A model generated the notes under the pieces. That model did no database searches and had not been told where the DNA came from. It saw only the letters and a program-made list of their open reading frames with translations. From contig JBALWA010000014.1 in the NCBI GenBank assembly GCA_036960305.1, positions 22,058 to 86,057 of the forward strand: 64,000 nt of DNA, in the 5' to 3' direction. Positions 27,749 to 36,207 of the stretch are shown here, in pieces (position 1 is the stretch's first letter; the number at the start of each line of letters is the position of its first letter). Made by a program: the position numbers and the translations under genes. The stretch is from JBALVT01 sp036960305. GTDB taxonomy: Bacteria; Pseudomonadota; Gammaproteobacteria; Pseudomonadales; Halieaceae.

Positions 27749-29152
27749 TTATTCGCCCAGTTTCAAGCCGATAAACAGGGGGTTACCCCGGCGAATGAGG
27801 CGCAGGGGAACGGAAGAGCCGCTCTTGAGTCTACCTACCGCATCCTCAAACGCCTGTTGTGTCTTAACAGGTGCAGTGCCGATCAAAGTAATAACATCTC
27901 CGGCCGCTATGCCCGCTTGGGCGGCGACTGATGAGGGCACGACCTCACGTACAACAACGCCGCCATCAATACCCCAGCGCTCGAGGTTTTCTTGCTGCGC
28001 GGTCTCCACGACCAGCCCCAATCGACCGCCATAACCATCCTGGCCTTGCTGTCGGTTTAATGCATAACTATCGTCGGAATCGAGACCGCCCACCTCTACA
28101 GTCAGGGTTTTGCTCCGCTGATTACGTACAATTTCCACCGTGGCATCTGTACCGGGCTTTATCAGGCCCACCATATGGGGTAGATCTGCGGAAGTTAGCA
28201 CCTCAACACCATTAAAGCGCACGATTACATCGCCCGACTTAAGTCCCGCTTTATCTGCCGGACCCTCGGGTGCAACCTGGGAAACCAGGGCTCCGTGAGG
28301 CCTGTCGAGACCGAACGAGTCCGCTAAATTCTTATCCACATCCTGGATAGTGACACCGAACCAGCCGCGGGTGACCCGACCATTTTCCTTAAGCTGTTCT
28401 ACCACGTTGTTCACGACACTGGCCGGAATAGCAAACGAAAGACCGATGGATCCGCCGCTGCGAGTGAATATCTGGGAATTTACGCCAACGACCTCACCCG
28501 CCAGATTAAACAACGGTCCGCCTGAATTGCCTGGATTTATAGCGACATCGGTCTGGATAAAGGGCACATAATTCTCATTTCGCTCGGTAGGTAAGCTGCG
28601 CCCCTTGGCACTGACAATACCCGCCGTAACCGAATAATCGAGGCCAAAAGGCGAACCAATCGCGAGCACCCATTCACCCACTTCAAGCTCTCCCGCCTTA
28701 CCCAGTGTGAGCACCGGCAAGTTTTTCGCATTCACTCTGAGCAGCGCCAAATCTGACCGAGGATCTGTACCAATAACCTCAGCGTCATATTCCCGACGGT
28801 CGCTCAATCTCACCAATACACTGTCGGCACCCTCAACTACGTGATTATTGGTCACGATATAACCGTCTTCTGAGATGATAAAGCCAGAACCCATGGCCAT
28901 TTGCTGTCGCTGGCTGGGCGGCGCGCCACGATGCTCGAAAAAGCGTCGCAAATATTCGGGAATCTCCTCCGGGTTTGGCCCGGATTGACTGGCACGCTTG
29001 CCGCTATGCTCGACCACGATTTTGACTACCGCTGGCGAACTGTTTTTGACAATTTCCGTGAAATCCGGCAATTGGGCAGCTGATACCGCGGCACTAACCA
29101 ACAGTAAACCCGTAGCGAATAGAACCGCCACCACTCGAGACAATGCATTCAT
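27749..29152 (-). CDS. mucD: Periplasmic Do-like serine protease MucD/DegQ
   Basis: A 467-residue HtrA-type protease and chaperone of the periplasm. A signal peptide ends near AAVSAA (residue 26). The catalytic triad is His104 (NNHVVEGAD), Asp134 (SDLALLRV) and Ser210 (NPGNSGGPLF), followed by two PDZ domains (about 270-360 and 380-465). Its place directly after rseC in the sigma-factor operon matches MucD of Pseudomonas, a negative regulator of the AlgU/SigmaE response. Confidence 0.95.
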   Translation of the reverse strand: MNALSRVVAVLFATGLLLVSAAVSAAQLPDFTEIVKNSSPAVVKIVVEHSGKRASQSGPNPEEIPEYLRRFFEHRGAPPSQRQQMAMGSGFIISEDGYIVTNNHVVEGADSVLVRLSDRREYDAEVIGTDPRSDLALLRVNAKNLPVLTLGKAGELEVGEWVLAIGSPFGLDYSVTAGIVSAKGRSLPTERNENYVPFIQTDVAINPGNSGGPLFNLAGEVVGVNSQIFTRSGGSIGLSFAIPASVVNNVVEQLKENGRVTRGWFGVTIQDVDKNLADSFGLDRPHGALVSQVAPEGPADKAGLKSGDVIVRFNGVEVLTSADLPHMVGLIKPGTDATVEIVRNQRSKTLTVEVGGLDSDDSYALNRQQGQDGYGGRLGLVVETAQQENLERWGIDGGVVVREVVPSSVAAQAGIAAGDVITLIGTAPVKTQQAFEDAVGRLKSGSSVPLRLIRRGNPLFIGLKLGE

Positions 29153-29186
29153 AGTCGTCTTCCGATCTGAATTGAAAAAAAAGGCG

Positions 29187-29663
29187 TTAAACCGCAGTAG
29201 CGATCAGCGAGCCAGACCTTACAACTTCCAGTAAGGTGGGCTGCAAGTCGGCATCATCGCGATGACGCCAGGCATGCCAGCGGACACCCGCCACCCCCAG
29301 GACGAAGCCAGCCACCGCGCCCAACACCGCCAATAGATCCTGGTCGCCTTCGAAGAAACCGACAGCGCCGGATGCACCGCACAGCATCGCGGCCAGGGGC
29401 AACATGTAAACGATAAAAGAGCCGCGTAAAATCACCTCTTCAGGAATGCTAATTCTGACCTGGTCGTTCACCTCACAGGCCGTTGGAGCCAGTTTCCCGG
29501 GCAACACCCTGATATAGCTGCGACTGCCATCAGAAATCTGGTTGATCAGGCCGTGGCCACAACCTTTCTGTACCGAACAACTGCCACAGGTGCTCTGTCG
29601 AATCGTCTCAACCCAGAGACTGCCGGTCTCTACAGCCACGACACGCCCCGTCTCCGTCAACAT
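29187..29663 (-). CDS. rseC: RseC/MucC family membrane protein
   Basis: I start at the ATG at 29663, giving MLTETGRVVAVETGSLWVET, which aligns with the usual family N-terminus; a GTG five codons upstream is the alternative. The protein has a cysteine cluster CGSCSVQKGC after the first beta region, as in family members proposed to touch an iron-sulfur cluster, then two membrane segments in the middle and a charged tail. RseC proteins act in SoxR reduction and modulate the SigmaE system. It lies between mucB and mucD. Confidence 0.88.
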   Translation of the reverse strand: MLTETGRVVAVETGSLWVETIRQSTCGSCSVQKGCGHGLINQISDGSRSYIRVLPGKLAPTACEVNDQVRISIPEEVILRGSFIVYMLPLAAMLCGASGAVGFFEGDQDLLAVLGAVAGFVLGVAGVRWHAWRHRDDADLQPTLLEVVRSGSLIATAV

Positions 29664-29684
29664 TCCAAAGCTATCCACTGCATA

Positions 29685-30644
29685 TTATTGCGCCACCCAG
29701 GTTACAGAGTCGGCAACCATTCTAGCGGTATTCAAAGGAACTTCCCCGATTACCGTCACCAATACCGGCTGGTCAGACATTCGCATCCCTCGCGTATAGG
29801 ATGTCGTACCGCCCCGACGCACCACGCCCTCGCCAGGTTGTATCTCTCGCGACAGCTCCTCAAGGAAAACGGAGAACACGGCCAGGCCGTCAGTGTAGGT
29901 TTTTCGGGTAGATTGCCGCTTCGGCTCGTCTGTCATGGTAAAACCCTCGGGAACCCACCGAATATCCCAATGGCTGGAAGGCAGGGAGGCATCATTGGAG
30001 GAGGACATGTCGGGGTGAGTCGCCCTATGCACTACTTCCGCACTGGCAGCGCCCGGGGCTTCTTCTGTGTAGGAGAGGTTAGCAAACTGGAAACGCTCAA
30101 GGGTTTTTTGACCTCGCCCCTGGGTTCTGGCACGGAGCAACAGGCCTGTTTCCCGGTCCAACTCCATGATATATCCGTACCGGTACATATCCCGAGGCTC
30201 GATCTGGATAAGCACAGCCTTGCGTCCTGCGATCCTGTCGCCTTCACCCTCGCCAACCGCAAAGCGGTAATGGGCCGCAATACCGCAGTCACCCGACTGC
30301 ATCTCTTCACCTATTCGTAACAGGCGATGACCGGGATGAACACAGTGCAGCGGGTGATCGACGCGCACAACCTGCGCGCCCTGCCCCGTCAATTGAGTCA
30401 GGCTTTCCGACGCAGTGCCATCCACAACAGAGTGGGATACCTGCATCACCTGCATATTGTCGCCTCGTTCCAGGGTGACAACACCGTGATAATTAACCTC
30501 GTGTGAGCTCCTGGACATTTTGTCCAGCCACTGCAGGGCCACTGAATCAGCACCGGGGCAGCTAGCCGCTGTCACCTGTGCCGACAGCGTCAGTAAAAGT
30601 ACGGTGGAAAACAGCTTTCGGGACCGGCCAGCCAAAGACGTCAC
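29685..30644 (-). CDS. mucB: Sigma-E regulator MucB/RseB
   Basis: Periplasmic sensor that binds MucA/RseA and shields it from proteolysis until lipid or LPS signals arrive. I choose the GTG at 30644, because it opens a good signal peptide (KLFSTVLLLTLSAQVTAAS) and is preceded by AAGGAG ten bases upstream, a site that overlaps the end of mucA. A longer frame begins with TTG at 30680 but would add 12 charged residues and lacks a ribosome site. The mature part of about 295 residues contains the two RseB domains. Confidence 0.88.
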   Translation of the reverse strand: MTSLAGRSRKLFSTVLLLTLSAQVTAASCPGADSVALQWLDKMSRSSHEVNYHGVVTLERGDNMQVMQVSHSVVDGTASESLTQLTGQGAQVVRVDHPLHCVHPGHRLLRIGEEMQSGDCGIAAHYRFAVGEGEGDRIAGRKAVLIQIEPRDMYRYGYIMELDRETGLLLRARTQGRGQKTLERFQFANLSYTEEAPGAASAEVVHRATHPDMSSSNDASLPSSHWDIRWVPEGFTMTDEPKRQSTRKTYTDGLAVFSVFLEELSREIQPGEGVVRRGGTTSYTRGMRMSDQPVLVTVIGEVPLNTARMVADSVTWVAQ

Positions 30645-30651
30645 GCCAACT

Positions 30652-31251
30652 CTACTCCTTGATTTCCTGTACGCGGGCAAAGGGTACCAAGCCCTGGGGG
30701 GAATTCAAGGCAGCGTGCTCGGCATGCTCCTGCATATATTTCTGCATACGCTGACGTGCCAACTCTCTGTAGGCGGTGCGTGCAGCGGGCTGCAGTACGG
30801 GAACGCCCTGCGTGCCAAAACTTGCTCGAACCGGTGTGGCGCCCACACTATTCACAAAACCAACCGCGGAGACGCCACCAAACTGGTTATTAGCTGCCAT
30901 ATAGGTATCTCCTTCTGCAAGCTGCGACAACTGCTGCCCACCAACAACGACCACCGCTGCCACGGAGGCGGCTACGGCAAAGCTGGCTAGGGGCCTGAGC
31001 ATCCGTTGAAAGGTTCCCGTCTTCTGACCTTCACCGGGATCGGCCAGCGCATCGCGCACACGTCCGGAGATGTCCATAGACAAATCCTGGACAGGCTGAC
31101 CACCCATGGCAGAACGCGCGGCGTGATAACGTACCCAAGTCTGACGTAATTCCGCGTCTTCACCCAGACTGGACAGCACACGCTGTAACTCCAGTTCATT
31201 GGCCTCATCGTCCATCAGGGCGGAAAGCGACTCCCGCAATCTTTCACTCAT
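30652..31251 (-). CDS. mucA: Anti-sigma factor MucA/RseA
   Basis: Inner-membrane anti-sigma factor that holds SigmaE/AlgU. The N-terminal cytoplasmic domain starts SERLRESLSALMDDEANELELQ, typical of RseA/MucA; a single membrane segment lies around residues 88-108 (LASFAVAASVAAVVVVGG); the rest is periplasmic and would contact MucB. 199 residues. It follows rpoE at about 90 bp and is translationally linked to mucB through the shared ribosome-site region. Confidence 0.92.
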   Translation of the reverse strand: MSERLRESLSALMDDEANELELQRVLSSLGEDAELRQTWVRYHAARSAMGGQPVQDLSMDISGRVRDALADPGEGQKTGTFQRMLRPLASFAVAASVAAVVVVGGQQLSQLAEGDTYMAANNQFGGVSAVGFVNSVGATPVRASFGTQGVPVLQPAARTAYRELARQRMQKYMQEHAEHAALNSPQGLVPFARVQEIKE

Positions 31252-31342
31252 TTTCTCATCCTTCGTGCTCTCACACGTATGTTCACACCTGCATACAAAT
31301 TAAATCTAACCGGGCATCGCTGCAATATGGCAGAAATAATGC

Positions 31343-31927
31343 TCAGAATTCACCGTCCAACTGTTCTTTTACCTGCCGGTCTATAGCCTCCCGTGCCCGG
31401 AATATCCGCGACCGCACCGTCCCAACAGGACAATCCATAATCTCAGCGATATCCTCATAACTGAGACCATCAAATTCACGAAGTGTTACCGCTGTTCGTA
31501 AATCATCGGGCAATTCACGAATTGCCCGATCTACGACTTCCTTTAATTCCGCACCAAAAAGGGCGTTCTCGGGCGTGTTAAGGTCACGCAACGCCGCGCC
31601 ACCGTCGTAGTACTCAGCATCTTCAACCTCAACATCTGAGCCAGGGGGGCGCCTGGACCTCGAAACCAGATGATTTTTCGCCGTGTTAATCGCAATGCGG
31701 TATAGCCAGGTATAGAACGCGCTATCGCCCCTAAAGCGTGGTAACGCCCTGTAGGCTTTGATAAAAGCCTCCTGAGCAACATCCTGTACCTCATCTGCAT
31801 CATGTACATAGCGGCTAATCAGCCCAAAAATCTTATGCTGGTACTTCAGCACCAGTAGATCAAATGCTCTCGAATCGCCCTTTTGTACTTTTGCGACAAG
31901 CTGCTGATCCGTCTCTGCGGCAGTCAT
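31343..31927 (-). CDS. rpoE: RNA polymerase sigma factor SigmaE/AlgU
   Basis: ECF sigma factor for the envelope stress response. The 194-residue protein has region 2 (LVLKYQHKIFGLISRY, then EVQDVAQEAFIKAYRAL) and region 4 (TAVTLREFDGLSYEDIAEIM, then GTVRSRIFRAREAI), nearly identical in layout to AlgU and RpoE. First gene of rpoE-mucA-mucB-rseC-mucD. Two SigmaE-type promoter matches precede it, which suggests that it activates its own transcription. Confidence 0.97.
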   Translation of the reverse strand: MTAAETDQQLVAKVQKGDSRAFDLLVLKYQHKIFGLISRYVHDADEVQDVAQEAFIKAYRALPRFRGDSAFYTWLYRIAINTAKNHLVSRSRRPPGSDVEVEDAEYYDGGAALRDLNTPENALFGAELKEVVDRAIRELPDDLRTAVTLREFDGLSYEDIAEIMDCPVGTVRSRIFRAREAIDRQVKEQLDGEF

Positions 31928-31989
31928 GCCCTGCTCCCCTCCCTAGACCATGACATTACTGCCCCGGTGAAATTCTCCCAACTGCTTGA

Positions 31990-32016
31990 ATAGACAGCCG
32001 AAATATCAATAAGTTC
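31990..32016 (-). promoter_or_regulatory. SigmaE-type promoter, proximal, upstream of rpoE
   Basis: On the minus strand GAACTT (32016-32011), 16 bases, then TCTAT (31994-31990). The -35 is a perfect match and the spacing is exact for the SigmaE/AlgU consensus GAACTT-N16-TCTGA. The start would fall about 55 bp before the rpoE ATG. Confidence 0.7.
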
Positions 32017-32041
32017 GCCGCTAGTTGCCAGCGACCCACTA

Positions 32042-32068
32042 TAAGAGACACTTAATTGAATAAAGTTC
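32042..32068 (-). promoter_or_regulatory. SigmaE-type promoter, distal, upstream of rpoE
   Basis: A second GAACTT (32068-32063) with a 16-base spacer and TCTTA (32046-32042) on the minus strand, 52 bp upstream of the first. A perfect -35 and exact spacing again, with one or two departures in the -10. Confidence 0.6.
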
Positions 32069-32095
32069 CCCAAGACCATTTTCCCGATTCATCGA

Positions 32096-32152
32096 CCACA
32101 GTGTACTGTGGTTCATATAGCACACTAGTATATACTCGCACCCTGTACTGTG
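32096..32152. promoter_or_regulatory. Dyad and spaced repeat in the rpoE-nadB intergenic region
   Basis: A 7+2+7 palindrome CCACAGT-GT-ACTGTGG (32096-32111) whose core TGTACTGTG (32102-32110) recurs at 32144-32152, exactly 42 bp on, about four helical turns. A further short palindrome AGTATATACT lies between them at 32127-32136. A -10-like TATAAT follows at 32182-32187 in front of nadB, without a good -35. It looks like an operator pair for nadB or the divergent rpoE; the binding protein is unknown. Confidence 0.45.
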
Positions 32153-32217
32153 ACCAAGCGCTAAGTCCTTGAGTCACATCATATAATTCACCTGAAAAGG
32201 CGGCAAGTAATCGCTCT

Positions 32218-33795
32218 ATGTCCAGCCATCACCCACACGACGTACTCATTATTGGCAGTGGCGCAGCTGGCTTGAGCCTTGCCCTGCGCCTGCCGGAACA
32301 TTATCGCATCGCGATTGTAAGTAAAGCGGACCTCAACCAGGGCTCAACCTACTGGGCCCAGGGCGGCATGGCGGCGGTGCTGGATACCCACGACAGCATC
32401 GACTCTCACGTTGAAGACACCTTATCGGCAGGGGGCGGCTTATGTCATCGAGACGCCGTGGAGTTTACCGTAGAAAACAGCCGCCGTTGTGTTGAATGGT
32501 TGGTCGAACAAGGCGTCGATTTCGATCAGGGAGAGAACCAGGAGTTCCACCTCACTCGCGAAGGGGGACACAGCCACAGACGTATTATTCATGCAGCGGA
32601 CGCCACCGGCAGAGCCATCTCGGAAGTTTTGTCGGAGCGAGCGACACAAGCAAAAAATATTGAAATTCATACCCACCGGGTCGCTGTCGATCTGGTGGTT
32701 AATGAAGGACGCTGCCAGGGAGCCTATATTCTCAACCGGAAAACAGAGCGAGTTGAGCTATTCCAGGCCAGGGCCGTGATCCTGGCGACAGGTGGTGCAA
32801 GCAAGGCCTATCTTTACACCAGTAATCCCGATGGCGCCAGCGGCGATGGCATCGCCATGGCCTGGCGCGCCGGCTGTCGGGTCGCCAATCTGGAATTTAA
32901 CCAGTTTCACCCCACCTGTCTCTACCACCCACAGGCGAAATCGTTTTTGATCACTGAAGCTATTCGGGGCGAGGGCGGCAAGCTACTGCTTCCCGATGGC
33001 AGTCAGTTTATGCATCGCTTCGACGAGCGCTGCGAACTGGCTCCCAGAGACATCGTTGCCAGGGCCATTGACCACGAGATGAAACGGCTGGGAAGCGACT
33101 GTGTTTTCCTCGATATCTCTCACAAGTCACCCGAATTTCTGCACAGCCATTTTCCCACGATTTTGGCGCGGTGCCTTGAACTGGGTATCGATATTACCCG
33201 GGAGCCAATCCCTGTTGTACCCGCCGCACACTACACTTGCGGCGGCGTGGTGGTTGACACCAATGGCTGCACGGATGTCGCGGGTCTGTATGCAATAGGC
33301 GAGAGTTCCTGTACCGGACTGCATGGCGCGAACCGTATGGCCAGCAACTCCCTGCTGGAATGCATCGTCTATGCTGAATCGGCCGCCGCTCATATCCAGT
33401 CTACTATGGGCAATGCACCCATACCCGAACAAGCCGCGCTGTGGGATGAAAGCCAGGTGACCGACTCCGACGAAGATGTGGTGATTTCCCACAACTGGGA
33501 TGAGCTTCGACGTTTCATGTGGGACTACGTCGGCATTGTCCGCACCAACAAGCGCCTTCAGCGCGCACAACACAGGGCGCAGCTGTTACAGGCCGAAATT
33601 GCCGAGTACTACAGCAATTACAAAGTCAGCAATGACCTCCTGGAACTGCGTAATCTCGCCATGGTTGCCGAGTTAATGATTCGCTGCGCTATCTCCCGCA
33701 AGGAGAGCCGCGGCCTACACTACACGCTGGATTACCCCGAACTTGATGCGATTGCGGAGGATACGGTCTTAACGCCGACCAATTCACCCCTCTAG
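32218..33795 (+). CDS. nadB: L-aspartate oxidase
   Basis: FAD enzyme that oxidises L-aspartate to iminoaspartate, the first step of de novo NAD synthesis. The 525-residue protein has the FAD-binding GSGAAGLSLAL near residue 13, the STYWAQGGMAAVL stretch, and the active-site region HPTCLYHP, with HGANRMASNSLLE in the C-terminal FAD loop. A normal-length family member. Its last 12 bp overlap the 3' end of convergent ygfX. Confidence 0.97.
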   Translation: MSSHHPHDVLIIGSGAAGLSLALRLPEHYRIAIVSKADLNQGSTYWAQGGMAAVLDTHDSIDSHVEDTLSAGGGLCHRDAVEFTVENSRRCVEWLVEQGVDFDQGENQEFHLTREGGHSHRRIIHAADATGRAISEVLSERATQAKNIEIHTHRVAVDLVVNEGRCQGAYILNRKTERVELFQARAVILATGGASKAYLYTSNPDGASGDGIAMAWRAGCRVANLEFNQFHPTCLYHPQAKSFLITEAIRGEGGKLLLPDGSQFMHRFDERCELAPRDIVARAIDHEMKRLGSDCVFLDISHKSPEFLHSHFPTILARCLELGIDITREPIPVVPAAHYTCGGVVVDTNGCTDVAGLYAIGESSCTGLHGANRMASNSLLECIVYAESAAAHIQSTMGNAPIPEQAALWDESQVTDSDEDVVISHNWDELRRFMWDYVGIVRTNKRLQRAQHRAQLLQAEIAEYYSNYKVSNDLLELRNLAMVAELMIRCAISRKESRGLHYTLDYPELDAIAEDTVLTPTNSPL

Positions 33796-34209
33796 CGTTA
33801 ACCGTCTGCGCAGGTTTTGCAAATCCGCCTTTTCTGCACTATCTGCAAACAAGGAGAAGCTAACGACCTGCCCCGAATCCGGCGACTCCAAAGCAAATTG
33901 GACCAGCCATGGCAGACAGACCCAGCCCCGGCGTAATTCCATCGGGCTTAACTTGCCCGCATGAAATACCATCCACTGTCCCTGGCGCCAGCCGACGCTG
34001 GCCCCACACAAGGTCTCGACCGACAGCGACTTGAGGCAACTAGCCGAAAGCAGCAGCATGAATAAAGCTAGCAGTGAGAAACCGGCAACGTGCACCTGAT
34101 AGACGGCCAACATCTGGAGAAAGGCAAGTGCCAGTAGAAAATAGCGCCGAATACGGGAACGCTTAACGGTCAGGGCGAGTGCTGGCGAATTCCAGTATCT
34201 GTTTAACAA
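33784..34209 (-). CDS. ygfX: YgfX family membrane protein
   Basis: A 141-residue protein with two adjacent membrane segments near residues 24-58 and a short soluble C-terminus (GWVCLPWLVQFAL). This size, topology and the overlap with sdhE identify it as YgfX (CptA), which in E. coli has been described as a toxin-like partner of SdhE affecting the cytoskeleton; the bacterial role is debated. The start codon appears to be TTG, inside the sdhE coding region by 47 bp. Its stop overlaps the nadB stop convergently. Confidence 0.75.
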   Translation of the reverse strand: MLNRYWNSPALALTVKRSRIRRYFLLALAFLQMLAVYQVHVAGFSLLALFMLLLSASCLKSLSVETLCGASVGWRQGQWMVFHAGKLSPMELRRGWVCLPWLVQFALESPDSGQVVSFSLFADSAEKADLQNLRRRLTLEG

Positions 34210-34426
34210 TGCCGATGAGTTCCTGTTCCTCGGGCTGTTCCCTGCGTAAAAACCAGGAAAACAGATCTTGGTCCTCGCACAACATAAGTTGCTGAAAACA
34301 CAGCCTGTCGCTTTCGCTGAGCTCCTGGTAACGGGCGTTCACAAAAGGCTCCAACACCAGGTCCAGTTCCAGCATGCCGCGCCTTGCCGCCCAGCGCATA
34401 CGATTCAGTTCGATATCGGATATCAT
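34163..34426 (-). CDS. sdhE: FAD assembly factor SdhE
   Basis: Small protein that helps covalent FAD attachment to succinate dehydrogenase (and fumarate reductase). The ATG at 34426 gives MISDIELNRMRWAARRGM and about 87 residues; the frame extends ten residues upstream without family support. The key RGxxE motif is present as RRGMLELD. Classic sdhE-ygfX pairing beside nadB. Confidence 0.93.
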   Translation of the reverse strand: MISDIELNRMRWAARRGMLELDLVLEPFVNARYQELSESDRLCFQQLMLCEDQDLFSWFLRREQPEEQELIGIVKQILEFASTRPDR

Positions 34427-34550
34427 TGACAAAATTTTACGTCTCGGGAAGATCAAAAAAGGCCATTATACAGTCTTTGTCATGAGAAGCTGACAAGGTC
34501 GGTTCCAAAGCCTATTATTACCCCCCTTTTCACCGCTTGAGACCATCACT

Positions 34551-35474
34551 TTGGATGCACACTATTGTAATCTGGAACATGAGACCCTGCTACACATCAC
34601 GGGCCCCGACTCCCTGAAGTTTCTGCAGGGGCAAACCACCTGTGACACCAGTGAAATTAACGAAACACATGCCCTGCTGGGCGCGTACTGCAACCCTCAA
34701 GGCCGCATGGTGAGCGATTTTCTGTTGTGCCAACTGGGAAGCGATCACTTCGCTATGCGCCTGCGACAGGATGTTATCGCCAGGACCGCGGAGACTTTCG
34801 GCAAGTACATCATTTTTTCCAAGGCTGAACTGGACGCCCAGAATGAGGAGTGGCTGACGATAGCCTGCTGGGGTAGCGACATTCGCCAGGCCTTGACCGA
34901 CATTTTCCCCGCTGTGCCTGAGACCCGGCTCAATACAACCATGGGCGAGAACTTTGTACTGGTACAGATCGATGAGAAAGGGGAACAATTCGAGTGCTAC
35001 CTGCGCAAGGGCGCGCAAGCTGAACTGGAACGTATTCTCCAGATCGGCGCAGAGGCCAACTGGCAGGCCCTACAGATCGCTTCCGGTATCGGTCGCATCG
35101 AGGCGAGCACCATTGAAGAGTTCATTCCACAGATGCTCAATTACGATATCACCGGACACGTCAGCTTTACCAAGGGTTGCTATACCGGCCAGGAAGTCGT
35201 CGCTCGCATGCACTACCGGGGTAAACCCAAACGCAGGCTCTATCTAGCGTCACTTGCCGGGGAGACCGAAGCGGCAGCCGGCACCCCGCTCTTTAGCGGA
35301 GAGGGAGGACAGAGTGTCGGCAACATCGTCAACAGCGCGCCGGCAGAGGGAGGCAAAACCCTTGTTTTGGTGGTGGCAACACAAGACGGTATCGCCGGAG
35401 GCTTGAAGGTAGCCGAAGCCAGCGGCCCAACGCTGGAATTGAGCAACTTGCCCTACACCATGGACAAACCCTAG
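34551..35474 (+). CDS. ygfZ: Folate-binding protein YgfZ
   Basis: Tetrahydrofolate-binding protein related to GcvT and IbA57, required for certain Fe-S enzymes such as MiaB. The diagnostic motif KGCYTGQEVVARMHYRG lies around residues 205-221 with its conserved Cys. The N-terminus LLHITGPDSLKFLQGQTT is also typical. The only reasonable start is a TTG at 34551; no in-frame ATG lies nearby. 307 residues. Confidence 0.93.
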   Translation: MDAHYCNLEHETLLHITGPDSLKFLQGQTTCDTSEINETHALLGAYCNPQGRMVSDFLLCQLGSDHFAMRLRQDVIARTAETFGKYIIFSKAELDAQNEEWLTIACWGSDIRQALTDIFPAVPETRLNTTMGENFVLVQIDEKGEQFECYLRKGAQAELERILQIGAEANWQALQIASGIGRIEASTIEEFIPQMLNYDITGHVSFTKGCYTGQEVVARMHYRGKPKRRLYLASLAGETEAAAGTPLFSGEGGQSVGNIVNSAPAEGGKTLVLVVATQDGIAGGLKVAEASGPTLELSNLPYTMDKP

Positions 35475-35490
35475 CGCTCGTTATCCCCAA

Positions 35491-36195
35491 TCAGCCCTTT
35501 GTTACGGGCAGGGACCAATCGACAGGTTCCCGCCCCTGAGATTCCAGATAGTCATTGGCCTGGAGAAAATGTCCGCAGCCGAAGAAACCACGATATGCAC
35601 TCAAAGGTGATGGATGCGGGGATTTCAGTACACAATGCCTTGAAGTATCGATGATCGAGCCTTTACGCTGCGCGTAACTGCCCCAGAGCATAAAGACCAC
35701 GCCCTCACACCGCTTGTTGATGAGCTGAATGACCTGATCAGTGAAGGTCTCCCAGCCCTTGCCCTGATGTGAGGCCGCCCTGCCACTCTCTACTGTCAAT
35801 ACGCTGTTGAGCAGTAACACGCCCCCATCCGCCCATGCGGTGAGATCACCCTCCGTCGGCACAGGCAGGCCCAGTTCGTCCTGTAACTCTCGATAGACAT
35901 TTTTCAGCGACGGGGGAATTGGAACGCCGCGCTTAACTGAAAAACATAAGCCGTGCGCCTGTTCGGGCCCATGGTAGGGGTCCTGTCCCAGAATAACGAC
36001 CTTGAGGCTATCCAGTGGGGTGTGGGAAAACGCTGAAAAAATCTCGTCCGTTGTCGGGAAGATTTGCTTGCCGGCCGTCGCCTCTTCCAACAGGAACGCA
36101 CTTAAAGCACGCATGTAGGAAAGGTCAAATTCAGCATCCAGCGCTCTCGCCCAGCTCTCTTCAAGCCCGGCGGTACGCAGTTCGGCTTCAGTCAC
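35491..36195 (-). CDS. ung: Uracil-DNA glycosylase
   Basis: Removes uracil from DNA to start base-excision repair. The 234-residue family 1 enzyme has the water-activating Asp72 in GQDPYHG and the catalytic His194 in SPHPSPLSAYRGFFG. It starts 12 bp after the stop of fbiC on the same strand and is probably read from the F420 operon as well as from any promoter of its own. Confidence 0.97.
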   Translation of the reverse strand: MTEAELRTAGLEESWARALDAEFDLSYMRALSAFLLEEATAGKQIFPTTDEIFSAFSHTPLDSLKVVILGQDPYHGPEQAHGLCFSVKRGVPIPPSLKNVYRELQDELGLPVPTEGDLTAWADGGVLLLNSVLTVESGRAASHQGKGWETFTDQVIQLINKRCEGVVFMLWGSYAQRKGSIIDTSRHCVLKSPHPSPLSAYRGFFGCGHFLQANDYLESQGREPVDWSLPVTKG

Positions 36196-36207
36196 GGCGA
36201 GCCCTGG

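Noticed and set aside
34497..34550. Longer ygfZ start upstream of the TTG
   Set aside because: No in-frame ATG or GTG with homologous N-terminal sequence is present.
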